64,000 nucleotides of DNA from Verrucomicrobiia bacterium (GTDB lineage: Bacteria > Verrucomicrobiota > Verrucomicrobiia > Limisphaerales > Pedosphaeraceae): positions 248,001 through 312,000 of the forward strand of contig DATAUW010000013.1 of assembly GCA_036268055.1 (NCBI GenBank), given 5' to 3'. The notes beneath the pieces are model-generated. The model worked only from the letters and a program-made list of their open reading frames with translations, ran no database searches and was not told the DNA's origin. Positions 32,390 to 41,830 of this stretch are shown here, in pieces; positions within the stretch are counted from its first letter, which is position 1; each line of letters opens with the position of its first letter. Both the position numbers and the translations under genes were made by a program.

Positions 32390-33055
32390 CTAGGTTGCGG
32401 CTGTGGATTTTACCATCGCCTTGTTCGCACTCGGCAATTTCCGAAACGCCGGGTGCTGCGCGATCAATCCTAGCGCTTTATTCAGTAGCGTCTTGCCCGG
32501 CTCCATGCGATGCCACGGCGAAGCACCTGACGGATGCGGCAACGGTATTAGGTCAAACGCGTGTCCCGAATACGTGACGGACATTTGATTGCCGATGACG
32601 TGGTCGAGCTTTTGCAACGGAATGAATTGCGCGATGGCGAGTTTGCCGACGGGAATGACGAGGTGCGGCTGAAGGATTTCTATCTCGCGCTTGAACCAGA
32701 CTGAACAATTTTGAATTTCATTGGGCGCTGGCACGCGGTCGCCGCCCGTGGCTTTCTTGCCCGGAAAACAACGGCATACCGCCGCCATATATACCGCCGC
32801 TCGAAATGTTTCCTCACTCATGCCCGCCGCTTCGTTGAACCAGCGGAACAAGGTTTTCCCCGCCGTCCAAGCAAACGGACGACCCAGCACCGGTTCCTTA
32901 TCACCGGGCGCCTGTCCCACCAGAATCACGCGGCTGACTACCGCGCCGCCGCTCACCACGGGCGGATGCATATCGGGGCATTTTCGACAGGCAAGCAATC
33001 GTTGAACGTGCTGTTGCAGCAGGCGTTCGGTCGCGGGAAGTTTTGTGACGGCCAT
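32390..33055 (-). CDS. Uracil-DNA glycosylase family protein (family 4-like)
   Basis: 221 residues. The active-site region resembles family 4 enzymes: VILVGQAPGDKEPVLGRPFAWTAGKTL near the N-terminus and the late IPLPHPSGASPWH motif. Cysteines in LLACRKCPDM (N-terminal) and AAVCRCFPG and QNCSVWF (middle) could ligate an iron-sulfur cluster, as in family 4. The first motif departs from the typical GEAPGxxE...GxPFVGxAG form (GQAPG, AWTAG), so substrate range may differ. The role would be removal of uracil or other deaminated bases. Confidence 0.8.
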   Translation of the reverse strand: MAVTKLPATERLLQQHVQRLLACRKCPDMHPPVVSGGAVVSRVILVGQAPGDKEPVLGRPFAWTAGKTLFRWFNEAAGMSEETFRAAVYMAAVCRCFPGKKATGGDRVPAPNEIQNCSVWFKREIEILQPHLVIPVGKLAIAQFIPLQKLDHVIGNQMSVTYSGHAFDLIPLPHPSGASPWHRMEPGKTLLNKALGLIAQHPAFRKLPSANKAMVKSTAAT

Positions 33056-33147
33056 GTTTTAATAAATTGTGCGGCGCGCCGAAACGGAAGGAAAGCAGGA
33101 AGTGATACTTGGCTTCCAACGCGCATTTTTTTCGATTAGGTTCAGGC

Positions 33148-33363
33148 ATGGACAAAGAATTGGCTGAACGCCTGGAAAAGTTGGAATCGAATCTGGCGCA
33201 CCTCGAACACCAGTATGATCAATTAAACCAGGTCGTTTTGGAGCAGGCGCGCGCTCTTTCCAAGTTGCAACTTGTCCAACAGCAGGTGTCGCAAACCGTC
33301 GAGAGCATGGAAATGGAACGGATAAAATCCACGAATCCGAAGCCGCCTCATTATCATGGATGA
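33148..33363 (+). CDS. slyX: SlyX-family protein
   Basis: 71 residues: a continuous coiled coil with heptad Leu pattern (LAERLEKLESNLAHLEHQYDQL) and the family's short C-terminal PKPPHYHG. SlyX proteins are small, of unknown function, and often lie near slyD or peptidyl-prolyl isomerases; no such neighbour is present. The frame is open to 33109, but ATG 33148 gives the normal start. It converges on recN. Confidence 0.8.
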   Translation: MDKELAERLEKLESNLAHLEHQYDQLNQVVLEQARALSKLQLVQQQVSQTVESMEMERIKSTNPKPPHYHG

Positions 33364-33378
33364 TGCCGCTTGCCTTCG

Positions 33379-35079
33379 CTACGCCGCCGCGTGGGCTGCG
33401 GAGTTTTTCAAAAGTTCCTCGGCATGTTTGCGCGCGGCATCTGATTGGCCGCCCAGCATGCGCGCGAGTTCAGTAACGCGGTCCTTGCGATTGAGCAACG
33501 TGATTTCGGAAATGGTGCGACCTTCCTTGAGTTGTTTGCTGACCAGATAATGAGCCGACGCGCTCGCCGCAACCGGCGCGAGGTGCGTGATGCAAAGAAC
33601 CTGTCGCTGCCGCGCGATCTGCTGCATCTTTTCGCCGACCGCGCCCGCCGTCTCACCGCCGACATTCGCATCCACTTCGTCGAACACCAGCACGGGAATT
33701 TCGTCCACCTGCGCCAGCACCGTTTTCAGCGCGAGCATCACCCGCGCCATTTCGCCGGACGAAGCAATCGCCCGCAGCGGACGCGGCGGTTCGCCGACAT
33801 TCGGCGCAAATTGAAATTCAATCGTGTCCAACCCCCACGCCGATAACGGCTTTGCCGCGGTCGAACCACGTTCCGCCGTGCTGATGCTAATGTCGAAATG
33901 ACACTGCGCAAACCCCAGGTCTTTGAGTTGTTTTACAACAGACTTGGCAAGTTGCGGAATCACTTTACGCCGTTGTATGGAAAGCTCCTGCCCAACGCGC
34001 CAAAGTTCGGCGTCCAGTTTTTTAAGTTCACCGTTGATGCGCGCCAGTTCGGCGTCGCGTTGCTCAAGCTGCTGTAATTTCGTTTGCGCGGTTTCGCCGA
34101 AGGCGATGACTTCTGCAACCGAGCCGCCATATTTCCGCTTGAGCGAATGAATCAGGTTCAACCGCTCCTCCAATTCCTGCAACCGCCCCGGGTCGAGATC
34201 AACTTTATCCGCGTAATGTCCAAGGCTCTCCTGAAGCTCGCGCAAATGGATTACCATTTGTTCGTGCTCCGACAGCAAATCAGTGGCGCTCGCGTCAATG
34301 CGTTGAAGCTCCTGCAAAAGCCGGCCGAGCAGCCCCGCGCTGGTGAGCAGCGAGGTTTCATTTTCACTGAGCAGGTCGAGCGCGCCCTGGCTGAGTTCGA
34401 GAAGTTTTTGCGCGTTGCTCGCACGCTGGTAGTCCTGCTGGACTTGCGCTTCTTCGTCCGGATGCAAGCGCGCCGCATTGATTTCGTTTACCTGAAAGTG
34501 CAGCAAATCGAGTTGTTGAGCATAGGTTTTTTCGTCAACAATCAGGCTGGCTTTTTCACCTTCGAGCATCGCCCGGTGTTTCACTAATTCGCCAAAGGCA
34601 GTTCGCCGCGCCGACAAATTTCCGAACGCATCGAGAATGGAAAGCTGCCGTGCCGCGTGAAGCAGCGATTGATGATCGTGCGGGCCGTGCATATCCACCA
34701 GCCATTCGCCCAGCGTGGCCAGCGTGCCCAGCGTCGTCGGCGAACCGTTGATGAATTGCCGGTTCGCGCCCGCCGCGGTAAAAGTGCGCTTAAGGACAAT
34801 TTGATTTTCTTCACAAGGCTCAAGCCCGTTCTCCTCGAGAAAATCTTTCAGCGGCACGCGCAAATGTGTGACCTCGAATACCGCCTCGACCGAGCAACTC
34901 TCGCTGCCGCTGCGGATCAACGTCCGGTCGGCGCGTTCACCCAGCACGAGGTTCAGCGCGCCGATGATGATGGACTTGCCCGCGCCCGTTTCGCCGGTGA
35001 TCGCGTTGTAGCCCGGCTGCAACTCGAGCGTCAGGTCGGGCACCAGCGCGAGGTTTTTGATGCGAAGTATCGTCAACAT
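33379..35079 (-). CDS. recN: DNA repair protein RecN
   Basis: 566-residue SMC-like ATPase of double-strand break repair. Walker A GETGAGKS at 29-36, long coiled-coil arms (about 150-370), the ABC signature ASSGEMARVMLALK and Walker B VLVFDEVDANVGG near the C-terminus, then ITHLAPVAASA. Length and order match the family. The gene is divergent from the PhnP-like hydrolase, separated by 62 bases. Confidence 0.97.
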   Translation of the reverse strand: MLTILRIKNLALVPDLTLELQPGYNAITGETGAGKSIIIGALNLVLGERADRTLIRSGSESCSVEAVFEVTHLRVPLKDFLEENGLEPCEENQIVLKRTFTAAGANRQFINGSPTTLGTLATLGEWLVDMHGPHDHQSLLHAARQLSILDAFGNLSARRTAFGELVKHRAMLEGEKASLIVDEKTYAQQLDLLHFQVNEINAARLHPDEEAQVQQDYQRASNAQKLLELSQGALDLLSENETSLLTSAGLLGRLLQELQRIDASATDLLSEHEQMVIHLRELQESLGHYADKVDLDPGRLQELEERLNLIHSLKRKYGGSVAEVIAFGETAQTKLQQLEQRDAELARINGELKKLDAELWRVGQELSIQRRKVIPQLAKSVVKQLKDLGFAQCHFDISISTAERGSTAAKPLSAWGLDTIEFQFAPNVGEPPRPLRAIASSGEMARVMLALKTVLAQVDEIPVLVFDEVDANVGGETAGAVGEKMQQIARQRQVLCITHLAPVAASASAHYLVSKQLKEGRTISEITLLNRKDRVTELARMLGGQSDAARKHAEELLKNSAAHAAA

Positions 35080-35141
35080 GTTAAATTTGCCGTGTTCAAT
35101 TTGGCGATTATGTTATCGTTCGGCAAAATAAAAGTTTAGCA

Positions 35142-35924
35142 ATGTCATTCTCGTTTATCTTTCTGGGTTCGGGCACGTCGCAAGGCGTCCCGATGATCGG
35201 GATGGATTACCCGCCAGAATTTCTCGCCAACCCAAAAAACCACCGGACCCGCCCGTCCATTTATGTGGCAACGGACCAAGTCAAAATCTCCGTGGATACC
35301 ACCCCGGATTTTCGCACTCAAATGCTGCGCGAAAATATCCGCTGGCTGGATGCCGTGGTCTTCACGCATCCCCATGCCGACCATGTCATGGGACTGGACG
35401 ATTGCCGCCGGTTCTGCGACTTGCGCGACGGGCGCGCCCTGCCGATCTATGCGAATGCCGAAACGATGAATGCGTTGCGACGCGTTTTCAACTACGCGTT
35501 TCACGACGGCCCGTGGCCCAAAGGATATTTCATTCCCGAACCGCACATTGTCGAAGGGCCCTTCACCTTGGGCGATCTGGAAATCACTCCCCTGCCCGTT
35601 CCTCACGGGCGCATCCATACGAATGGTTACTTGTTCGTTCAAGCCGGGATAAAACGACTCGCGTATCTCAGCGATTGCAAGGAAGTGCCGCCCGAAATCG
35701 TCAAACTGATCGCCGGAGTGGAAGTCGTCGTGCTGGATGCCCTGCGGCGAATGCCACACCCGACTCACATGTGCCTCGATGAAGCGTTGACCGCCGCCCG
35801 GCGCATCGGAGCGGGGCGAACTTATTTCACGCACCTGACGCAGGACTATGACCACGATATGTCGCAAGCGGAATTGCCGCCGGGCGTCACGCTGGCCTAC
35901 GATGGACTGAAAGTTGACTGTTAG
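35142..35924 (+). CDS. Metallo-beta-lactamase-fold phosphodiesterase (PhnP-like)
   Basis: 260 residues. MBL metal motifs are [14 protein letters not shown], a later His in [25 protein letters not shown] and [11 protein letters not shown]. The N-terminal [17 protein letters not shown] is typical of the PhnP/YcbX-like branch, which hydrolyses cyclic phosphodiesters. No phosphonate gene is near. It is followed after a few bases by the TIGR03790-type gene, so they are likely cotranscribed. Confidence 0.9.
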   Translation: MSFSFIFLGSGTSQGVPMIGMDYPPEFLANPKNHRTRPSIYVATDQVKISVDTTPDFRTQMLRENIRWLDAVVFTHPHADHVMGLDDCRRFCDLRDGRALPIYANAETMNALRRVFNYAFHDGPWPKGYFIPEPHIVEGPFTLGDLEITPLPVPHGRIHTNGYLFVQAGIKRLAYLSDCKEVPPEIVKLIAGVEVVVLDALRRMPHPTHMCLDEALTAARRIGAGRTYFTHLTQDYDHDMSQAELPPGVTLAYDGLKVDC

Positions 35925-35963
35925 CAAAACGTGAGCAAGGCTAATTTTAGTGTGAAAAGTGCA

Positions 35964-37661
35964 ATGAAACGACTGCTGATTCTTTTAAGCCTGCTCACGT
36001 GGCTGATGCCGGGAATGCGCATTTATGCCGCCGGCCAAGGGGACCAGGTGGTGGTCATTTACAATACGCGCGTTCCTGAATCCAGGGACGTCGCGGAACA
36101 TTACGCCGCGATGCGTCATGTGCCGGGATGGCAGGTATTCGGAATGGACTTGCCCGAGCGCGAAACCATCAGCCGCGCGGAATTTCAAGACATGTTGCAA
36201 AAGCCGCTGGAAAAGAAACTCGAAGCCAGAAATTTCATGCGCTTCGGTTCGATAACCATCCCCGCCACCAACGGACAGCCTCGCAAGGTGGTTCGCGCGG
36301 TGATCTCGGCTAGCATCCGTTACCTCGTGCTTTGTTATGGCGTGCCGCTGACGATTGTCAAAGATCCAAGCCTCAAGGAAGACGATGGCCAAGTGCCTCC
36401 CGCATTTCGCCGGAACGAAGCTGCGGTGGACAGTGAACTTGCCTGTCTACCGGTTCTTGATCACATGCTGCTTGCGGGGCCGCGCCAGAATTTTTTTTAC
36501 GGATGCACCAATGCCGCTCTTTTTAATCCGACCAACGGAATTTTACTCGTGGCGCGCTTGGATGGCCCGACGGCGGCGATCGCGCGCGCGCTCGTGGACA
36601 AAGCCATGGAAGCAGAAACCAACGGCTTGTGGGGCCGCGCTTATTTCGATACGCGCGGATTGCCTGTCGGAAGTGCGTACCGGCTTGGCGACGATTGGAT
36701 AAACCTCGCGGCGGAAGTTGCCCACGCGGCCGGCTACGACACGATTGTGGATTCCAATTACAGCACGTTCCCGCCAGGTTTTCCCATGAGTCAGACGGCG
36801 CTTTACGCTGGCTGGTATGAGGAAAATCCGACGGGCCCATTTGCCCGTCAAACGGTGGAATTCATGCCGGGCGCTTTTGCGTATCACTTGCAATCGTTCA
36901 GCGCAGCCACCTTGCGCACGACCAAGCGTCAATGGGTTGGCCCTCTGCTTGCGCTGGGTGCCACAGCGACGATGGGCTGTGTGGATGAACCTTACCTCGG
37001 CGGCACACCTAATATTGGCATTTTCTTTGCGCGTTTTATTTACTCGGCGTTTAGTTTTGGCGAAGCCGCCTACGCCTGCCAAAATTATGTCTCGTGGCAA
37101 ACGACCGTCGTCGGCGACCCGCTCTATCGTCCGTTCGGCACCTCGCCGCTGGATTTGCAAAAAGATCTGGAACGGCGGCACGATCCGCTGGTCGAATGGT
37201 CTTATCTGCGCACGATCAATGTGGACATCCTGCGCGGCAAACCAGTCGCGGAATTGGTGGCCGCGCTGGAACAGTTGGACTTGCTCAAAACCAGTGCGGT
37301 GCTTCAGGAAAAACTCGCCGAATTATACACCGACCAAGGCAAGCCCTCCTCTTCGGTCTTCGCGTTGCAAAAGGCACTTGAACTTAACCCCACGCCGGAG
37401 CAGCGAGTCCGCCTCATGCTGAATCTGGCCAAACAATTACAGCCGCTGGGGCGCGATCAGGACGCGTATGAAGTCTATCAACAATTTCTACAAAAAATTC
37501 CTGATTATCCCGATCAGCTGGCCATCTATAAATCACTCGTCGAATTGGCCCACAAGTTGAACCACGGCGAAGCGGCCGCCAAGTATCAGCATCAAATTGA
37601 TGTTTTAACTTTCGTCCCGCCGCCAGCCGCCAAGGGCGCGCCGCAACGCCACGGGATTTAA
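35964..37661 (+). CDS. TIGR03790-family protein with C-terminal TPR region
   Basis: 565 residues from ATG 35964 (GTG 35931 would add 11). A signal peptide (MKRLLILLSLLTWLMPGMRIYA) is followed by the TIGR03790 domain: VVIYNTRVPESRDVAEHYAA, YLVLCYGVPL, FDTRGL and LGATATMGCVDEPYLGGTPN, ending with WQTTVVGDPLYRPFG at about 400. From about 420 a TPR-like helical region follows. The domain is known mainly from Planctomycetota, Verrucomicrobiota and some Myxococcota and has no established function. The conserved Cys/Asp/Gly motifs look enzymatic, but that is inference. It is secreted. Confidence 0.85.
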   Translation: MKRLLILLSLLTWLMPGMRIYAAGQGDQVVVIYNTRVPESRDVAEHYAAMRHVPGWQVFGMDLPERETISRAEFQDMLQKPLEKKLEARNFMRFGSITIPATNGQPRKVVRAVISASIRYLVLCYGVPLTIVKDPSLKEDDGQVPPAFRRNEAAVDSELACLPVLDHMLLAGPRQNFFYGCTNAALFNPTNGILLVARLDGPTAAIARALVDKAMEAETNGLWGRAYFDTRGLPVGSAYRLGDDWINLAAEVAHAAGYDTIVDSNYSTFPPGFPMSQTALYAGWYEENPTGPFARQTVEFMPGAFAYHLQSFSAATLRTTKRQWVGPLLALGATATMGCVDEPYLGGTPNIGIFFARFIYSAFSFGEAAYACQNYVSWQTTVVGDPLYRPFGTSPLDLQKDLERRHDPLVEWSYLRTINVDILRGKPVAELVAALEQLDLLKTSAVLQEKLAELYTDQGKPSSSVFALQKALELNPTPEQRVRLMLNLAKQLQPLGRDQDAYEVYQQFLQKIPDYPDQLAIYKSLVELAHKLNHGEAAAKYQHQIDVLTFVPPPAAKGAPQRHGI

Positions 37662-37681
37662 ACAGCAAGTTTTGAACCGGC

Positions 37682-37710
37682 GCGAAAATTTATTTCGCTT
37701 GCGATTTTTT
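37682..37710 (+). terminator. Possible terminator after the TIGR03790 gene
   Basis: GCGAAA (37682-37687) and TTTCGC (37693-37698) form a 6 bp stem with a five-base loop; T6 follows at 37705-37710 after six bases. The spacing is longer than ideal and the element overlaps the 3' end of the convergent isomerase gene. Confidence 0.3.
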
Positions 37711-38700
37711 ATCGAACGCCGCGTCGAACGCCACTTTACTGGGCGCGAAATCCACCCGTTTCACGAACGCCGCCGCTTCGGTCGCTCCATGTTCACGGTC
37801 CATTCCGATGTCTTCCCACTCGACCGATAGCGGCCCTTGATAGTTGGCATCGTTAAGGGCACGGATGATGCGTTCGAAATTAATCGAGCCGCGGCCGAGC
37901 GAACGGAATTCCCAAGAACGGCGCGGGTCGCCGAATTTTGTGTGACCGCCAAAGACGCCGGCTTCAGTCGGAGTGTTCGACCAATAAACGTCCTTCATGT
38001 GAACGTGATAAATGCGGTCGGCAAACTTGCGGATGAAGCCCACATAATCCACCCCCTGATAACCGAGGTGTGAGGGATCATAATTGAAACCAAACTCAGG
38101 CCGCCGTCCAATGGCCGCAAGCGCACGCTCGGCGCTGACGATGTCAAAAGCGATCTCCGTCGGATGCACCTCGAGCGCGTATTTCACCTTGCATTTTTTG
38201 AATTCGTCCAGAATCGGATTCCAGCGCGCGGCAAAATCCGCAAAACCGTCCTGAATTTGCGCGTCGCTGACCGGCGGAAAACTGTAGAGCAAACTCCAAA
38301 TCTTCGACCCAGTAAAACCATTGACCACTTTCACGCCCAAATTTTTTGCCGCATGCGCCGCGCGGATGACTTCTTCCGCCGCGCGTTTGCGGACGTCTTC
38401 CGGTTTGCCATTTCCCCACACGTGCGGCGGGAGGATGGATTTATGGCGTTCATCAATATTATCACACACGGCCTGGCCGACGAGATGCGTCGAAATCGCC
38501 CAGGTTTTCAGCCCGTGTTTGGCCAGCAACGCGTGGCGGTCATCGCAATATTTTTTGTCCTGCGCCTTGATGACGTCGAAATGATCTCCCCAGCACGCAA
38601 GCTCCACGCCGTCGTAACCAAAGGACTTGGCTTTTTGAGCGACGGTGTCGAGCGTTAAATCGGCCCATTGGCCAGTGAACAGTGTAACGGGGCGTGCCAT
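37690..38700 (-). CDS. Sugar phosphate isomerase/epimerase (AP-endonuclease-2 TIM barrel)
   Basis: 336 residues of the xylose-isomerase-like TIM-barrel family. Features: [28 protein letters not shown], the metal-ligand regions [13 protein letters not shown] and [10 protein letters not shown], and [11 protein letters not shown] near the end. These enzymes isomerise or epimerise sugars, inositols or hydroxypyruvate; the substrate here is unknown. Verrucomicrobiota carry many such genes. ATG 38700 is chosen because the barrel's first strand follows it directly. Confidence 0.88.
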   Translation of the reverse strand: MARPVTLFTGQWADLTLDTVAQKAKSFGYDGVELACWGDHFDVIKAQDKKYCDDRHALLAKHGLKTWAISTHLVGQAVCDNIDERHKSILPPHVWGNGKPEDVRKRAAEEVIRAAHAAKNLGVKVVNGFTGSKIWSLLYSFPPVSDAQIQDGFADFAARWNPILDEFKKCKVKYALEVHPTEIAFDIVSAERALAAIGRRPEFGFNYDPSHLGYQGVDYVGFIRKFADRIYHVHMKDVYWSNTPTEAGVFGGHTKFGDPRRSWEFRSLGRGSINFERIIRALNDANYQGPLSVEWEDIGMDREHGATEAAAFVKRVDFAPSKVAFDAAFDKKSQAK

Positions 38701-38863
38701 AAAATTAAGATTGCGTTTAGTTGATCTTGGTCTCCGCAAAATCTATTGAAAGCATGCGGTCACTGGCAAGCCGTTTATTTGCCCCGCTTAAAATCACGAA
38801 TTGCGGATTTCGCCAAACCACATCACATTATCGCGCCGGCCCGGCGCCGGACATCATATACAC

Positions 38864-39673
38864 ATGGCAATTTTTTACGATACCCACGCGCACTTGGATT
38901 ATCCCGATTATGCGGAAGACTTGCCGCAGGTGATTGAACGCGCCGCGGCGGCTGGCATCACCAAAATCATCGCCATCGGCACGGACCTTGAAAGCAGCGC
39001 GCGCGCGGTCAAACTTGCCGAACAATTTCCCGCGATTTATGCGGCGGTCGGCTGGCATCCGACCAATGTGCTCGAAGCTCCTGACGACATTCGGCCCGCG
39101 CTCCGCAAATACGCGAAACATCCGCGAGTCGTCGCCATCGGCGAAACCGGGCTCGACTATCATCATCTGCCCAGCGAAAACCCCGAGGCCACCACTGCCA
39201 ATGACGCCCATTATAAACAAAAGCAGGCCGCGATTTTTCAGCAACAACTCGAAGTGGCTGCGGAGTTCGGTTTGAATTGCGTCGTGCATCAGCGCAGCGC
39301 GCTCGAAGACACGCTTTCACAAATGCAGCCGTTCGCCGGGCGCGTGCGGGGAGTTTTTCACTGCTTCGTGGATGACGCGGTGGCGATGCGGCGCATCGTC
39401 GCGATGGGTTCGCTGGTGAGTTTCACGGGAATCATCACTTTCAAAAATGCGCAGAGCGTTCGCGATACCGCCGCCGTCACGCCGCTCGATCAATTCATGC
39501 TGGAAACCGACGCGCCCTATCTTGCACCCGTGCCATATCGCGGCAAACGCTGTGAATCCGGTTACGTGAAAGAAATCGCGGAAGTCGTGGCCAAGGCCAA
39601 AGGATGTTCGCTGGAAGAATTAAGCGCGGCTACGTGCGCAACGGCGCAAAAGTTTTTTCCAAAGCTCCGCTGA
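38864..39673 (+). CDS. tatD: TatD-family metal-dependent hydrolase
   Basis: 269 residues. Metal ligands appear in order: YDTHAHLDYPDY (HxH), AIGETGLDYHH (Glu), CVVHQRS (His), GVFHCFVDD (His) and MLETDAPYLAPVPYRGKR (Asp). TatD proteins are Mg-dependent deoxyribonucleases implicated in DNA repair and D-Tyr-tRNA quality. ATG 38864 is used; the frame is open 21 codons upstream without family sequence. It converges on the cyclase gene. Confidence 0.95.
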   Translation: MAIFYDTHAHLDYPDYAEDLPQVIERAAAAGITKIIAIGTDLESSARAVKLAEQFPAIYAAVGWHPTNVLEAPDDIRPALRKYAKHPRVVAIGETGLDYHHLPSENPEATTANDAHYKQKQAAIFQQQLEVAAEFGLNCVVHQRSALEDTLSQMQPFAGRVRGVFHCFVDDAVAMRRIVAMGSLVSFTGIITFKNAQSVRDTAAVTPLDQFMLETDAPYLAPVPYRGKRCESGYVKEIAEVVAKAKGCSLEELSAATCATAQKFFPKLR

Positions 39674-39691
39674 TGCGCGATTCGGCGGTAA

Positions 39692-41710
39692 TTATTTTTC
39701 CTTCAGTTCGATTTCGCCCTTCCAATCATCCGGCAGCGGATGATCCCGAATTTCGGCGATAAACTTCAAATAGAATTTCGATGGCCCGTCCTTTGGGTTG
39801 ATTTCCAGCACGCGATGAAACGCCATTTCAGCCGCAACGAAATCCTTTTTCACAAATAGTTCCAACGCTTTCGCGAACGCGTCATCCAGCGTTTTGTGAG
39901 CTTCGGCCACGCTGACCTGCCCGACCAATTCGTAAACGGCCACCGTTTTCTCGAAACCCTTCAGTTGAAAATCGCCGAGGAACCGCGTGTGCAATCGCCC
40001 GGAAATTCCGCTTTGAGTATCCGCGGTAATCAACACCTCAGTGCCCAGGTATTTATTCAAGCCTTCCATGCGGGCAGCGAGATTGATGTTTTCGCCAATA
40101 GCGGTGTAGTCCACGCGCGCCGTGCTGCCGAAGTTGCCGACGTTCGAGACACCCGTATGCAAACCGATGCGCGTGATCAGCGGATGTTCCTTGATGTATT
40201 GCTTGGGCTGGTCGCGAAAACGCAACGCCGCCTCGCACGCGCGCATGGCGTGATCCACCTGCGAGTCTGGCGCATTCCAAAAAGCAAAAATCGCGTCGCC
40301 GATGTATTTGACAATCGTCCCATCGGTTTTGTGAATGCAGTCAGAAACCGCCGATTCAAAATACCGGTTCATCAACGCCGCAAGGTCATCTGAATCCATC
40401 CCTTCCGAGATGGAAGTAAAACCCGCGATGTCGCTAAACAAGGCCGTGAGTAATTGCTTTTTCGCGCCCGGTTTCAAAATGTCCTTCTCGCTGGAAAATT
40501 TCTTCACCAGCTTTGGTGAGAGATACATGCGGAGAGATTCCTCAAAGAGACGGTTCTGGACGTAGAGTTGGACGGAGTTGTAAACAACCGAAGATAAAAG
40601 AGCGATTGGGATTTGCACGCCTACGATGACCAGCCAAAAAACGAGCAGGTGTTGGCGTGAAAATAAAAAATAACTGATCGCGAGAACAATTACCGAAATT
40701 ACTGCGGCCATTCCAACCGCCGGGAGAGGACGATACTGGGCAAGTCCAAATCCAATTATAAGACCTAGAATAATGACTAACCATTCCTGATACGGAACGG
40801 TCGAAATCCAGTCCCCACGAATCAGGTTTAAGCAAGCCGTCGCTTGAATTTCAACTCCTGGGATGAAACGGTTATTGGCTAACCAAAAGGAATACGGGGT
40901 CGAGTATTCATCTTTCCGATCACCACCAAATTTTGTCGAAACCCGCGAACCGACGAATACGACTTTATTGCTGAAATATCCTCTCGGCACGGCGTCATCA
41001 AGTGTTTGCGGGTCGAGGACACGAAAATAGCTGACGCTCGGAATTGTCAATGGTGGGCCGTAATAATTGATCCAACGATCCCGGTCGGAAGCTTTTTCTT
41101 TTTTAGTAACCGCTGCTCCAGCCATATTGGCGGTGACCCAACTTATTCCCAAAATTTGCTCATCAGGATCCACCCGGAGATGCTTTCGAACCACCAGATC
41201 ATCATCCGCCGGAATTTCTGCTGACCCAATCGCCGAGTTCGTTTTAGAAAACATGTCGTATGGCGGGACATAACTCCTTCCATACACACTTCTGCCCACT
41301 GCCGTGATGACACAATCTGCGGCTAATACAACTTTGCCATTAGATTCAATCGCGTCGGCAAAACTTTGGTCAGCCGCAGGATCCCGGCCCGGATCGCTAA
41401 AGACAATGTCAAAGGTAACCGCTTTCGCATGATCAGCTTTCAAGTAATCGAGCAATTTTGCGTGAAGTGCGCGATTCCATGGCGCGTTTTCTGGCTGTTT
41501 TAAGTTCGCGTAAGACTCATCATCCATGTAAATCATGCGCATCTCGTCCGTTGCGATATATGGACGCAAGGCAATGAGAAAATCGTAACTCCGATTTTTG
41601 AGTCCCTGTCCGATTTGAAAATGCTCGAACAATAGTCCAAACAGCACTGCCAACACGGCTCCCACAACACCACCCAGACGAAGCTGCCGAAGTTTGTCAA
41701 AAAGATTCAC
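39692..41710 (-). CDS. CHASE2-domain adenylate/guanylate cyclase
   Basis: 672 residues. N-terminal helix, an extracytoplasmic CHASE2 domain (about 35-310; PYIATDEMRMIYMDDESYANL, VTFDIVFSDPGRDPAADQSFADAI), three membrane helices (about 315-400), then a class III cyclase domain: metal-binding Asp427 in LFSDIAGFTSISE, IVKYIGDAIFAFWNAP, and the transition-state region YTAIGENINLAARMEGL. A TPR-like tail ends the protein. It makes cAMP or cGMP in response to an outside signal; the Lys in IVKYIGD favours ATP. The 5' half is visibly more AT-rich than the surroundings. Confidence 0.93.
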   Translation of the reverse strand: MNLFDKLRQLRLGGVVGAVLAVLFGLLFEHFQIGQGLKNRSYDFLIALRPYIATDEMRMIYMDDESYANLKQPENAPWNRALHAKLLDYLKADHAKAVTFDIVFSDPGRDPAADQSFADAIESNGKVVLAADCVITAVGRSVYGRSYVPPYDMFSKTNSAIGSAEIPADDDLVVRKHLRVDPDEQILGISWVTANMAGAAVTKKEKASDRDRWINYYGPPLTIPSVSYFRVLDPQTLDDAVPRGYFSNKVVFVGSRVSTKFGGDRKDEYSTPYSFWLANNRFIPGVEIQATACLNLIRGDWISTVPYQEWLVIILGLIIGFGLAQYRPLPAVGMAAVISVIVLAISYFLFSRQHLLVFWLVIVGVQIPIALLSSVVYNSVQLYVQNRLFEESLRMYLSPKLVKKFSSEKDILKPGAKKQLLTALFSDIAGFTSISEGMDSDDLAALMNRYFESAVSDCIHKTDGTIVKYIGDAIFAFWNAPDSQVDHAMRACEAALRFRDQPKQYIKEHPLITRIGLHTGVSNVGNFGSTARVDYTAIGENINLAARMEGLNKYLGTEVLITADTQSGISGRLHTRFLGDFQLKGFEKTVAVYELVGQVSVAEAHKTLDDAFAKALELFVKKDFVAAEMAFHRVLEINPKDGPSKFYLKFIAEIRDHPLPDDWKGEIELKEK

Positions 41711-41830
41711 AAGTTGGATTGGAATTTATTGCTCAGCAATTCGAGAACGATAGTTAATCCAGTTTGATAATAGAAGCTTAGAATAATCCCCCTTGCCCTC
41801 CCCTTCCCTCGCTCGTTACGCTGCCGCGCA

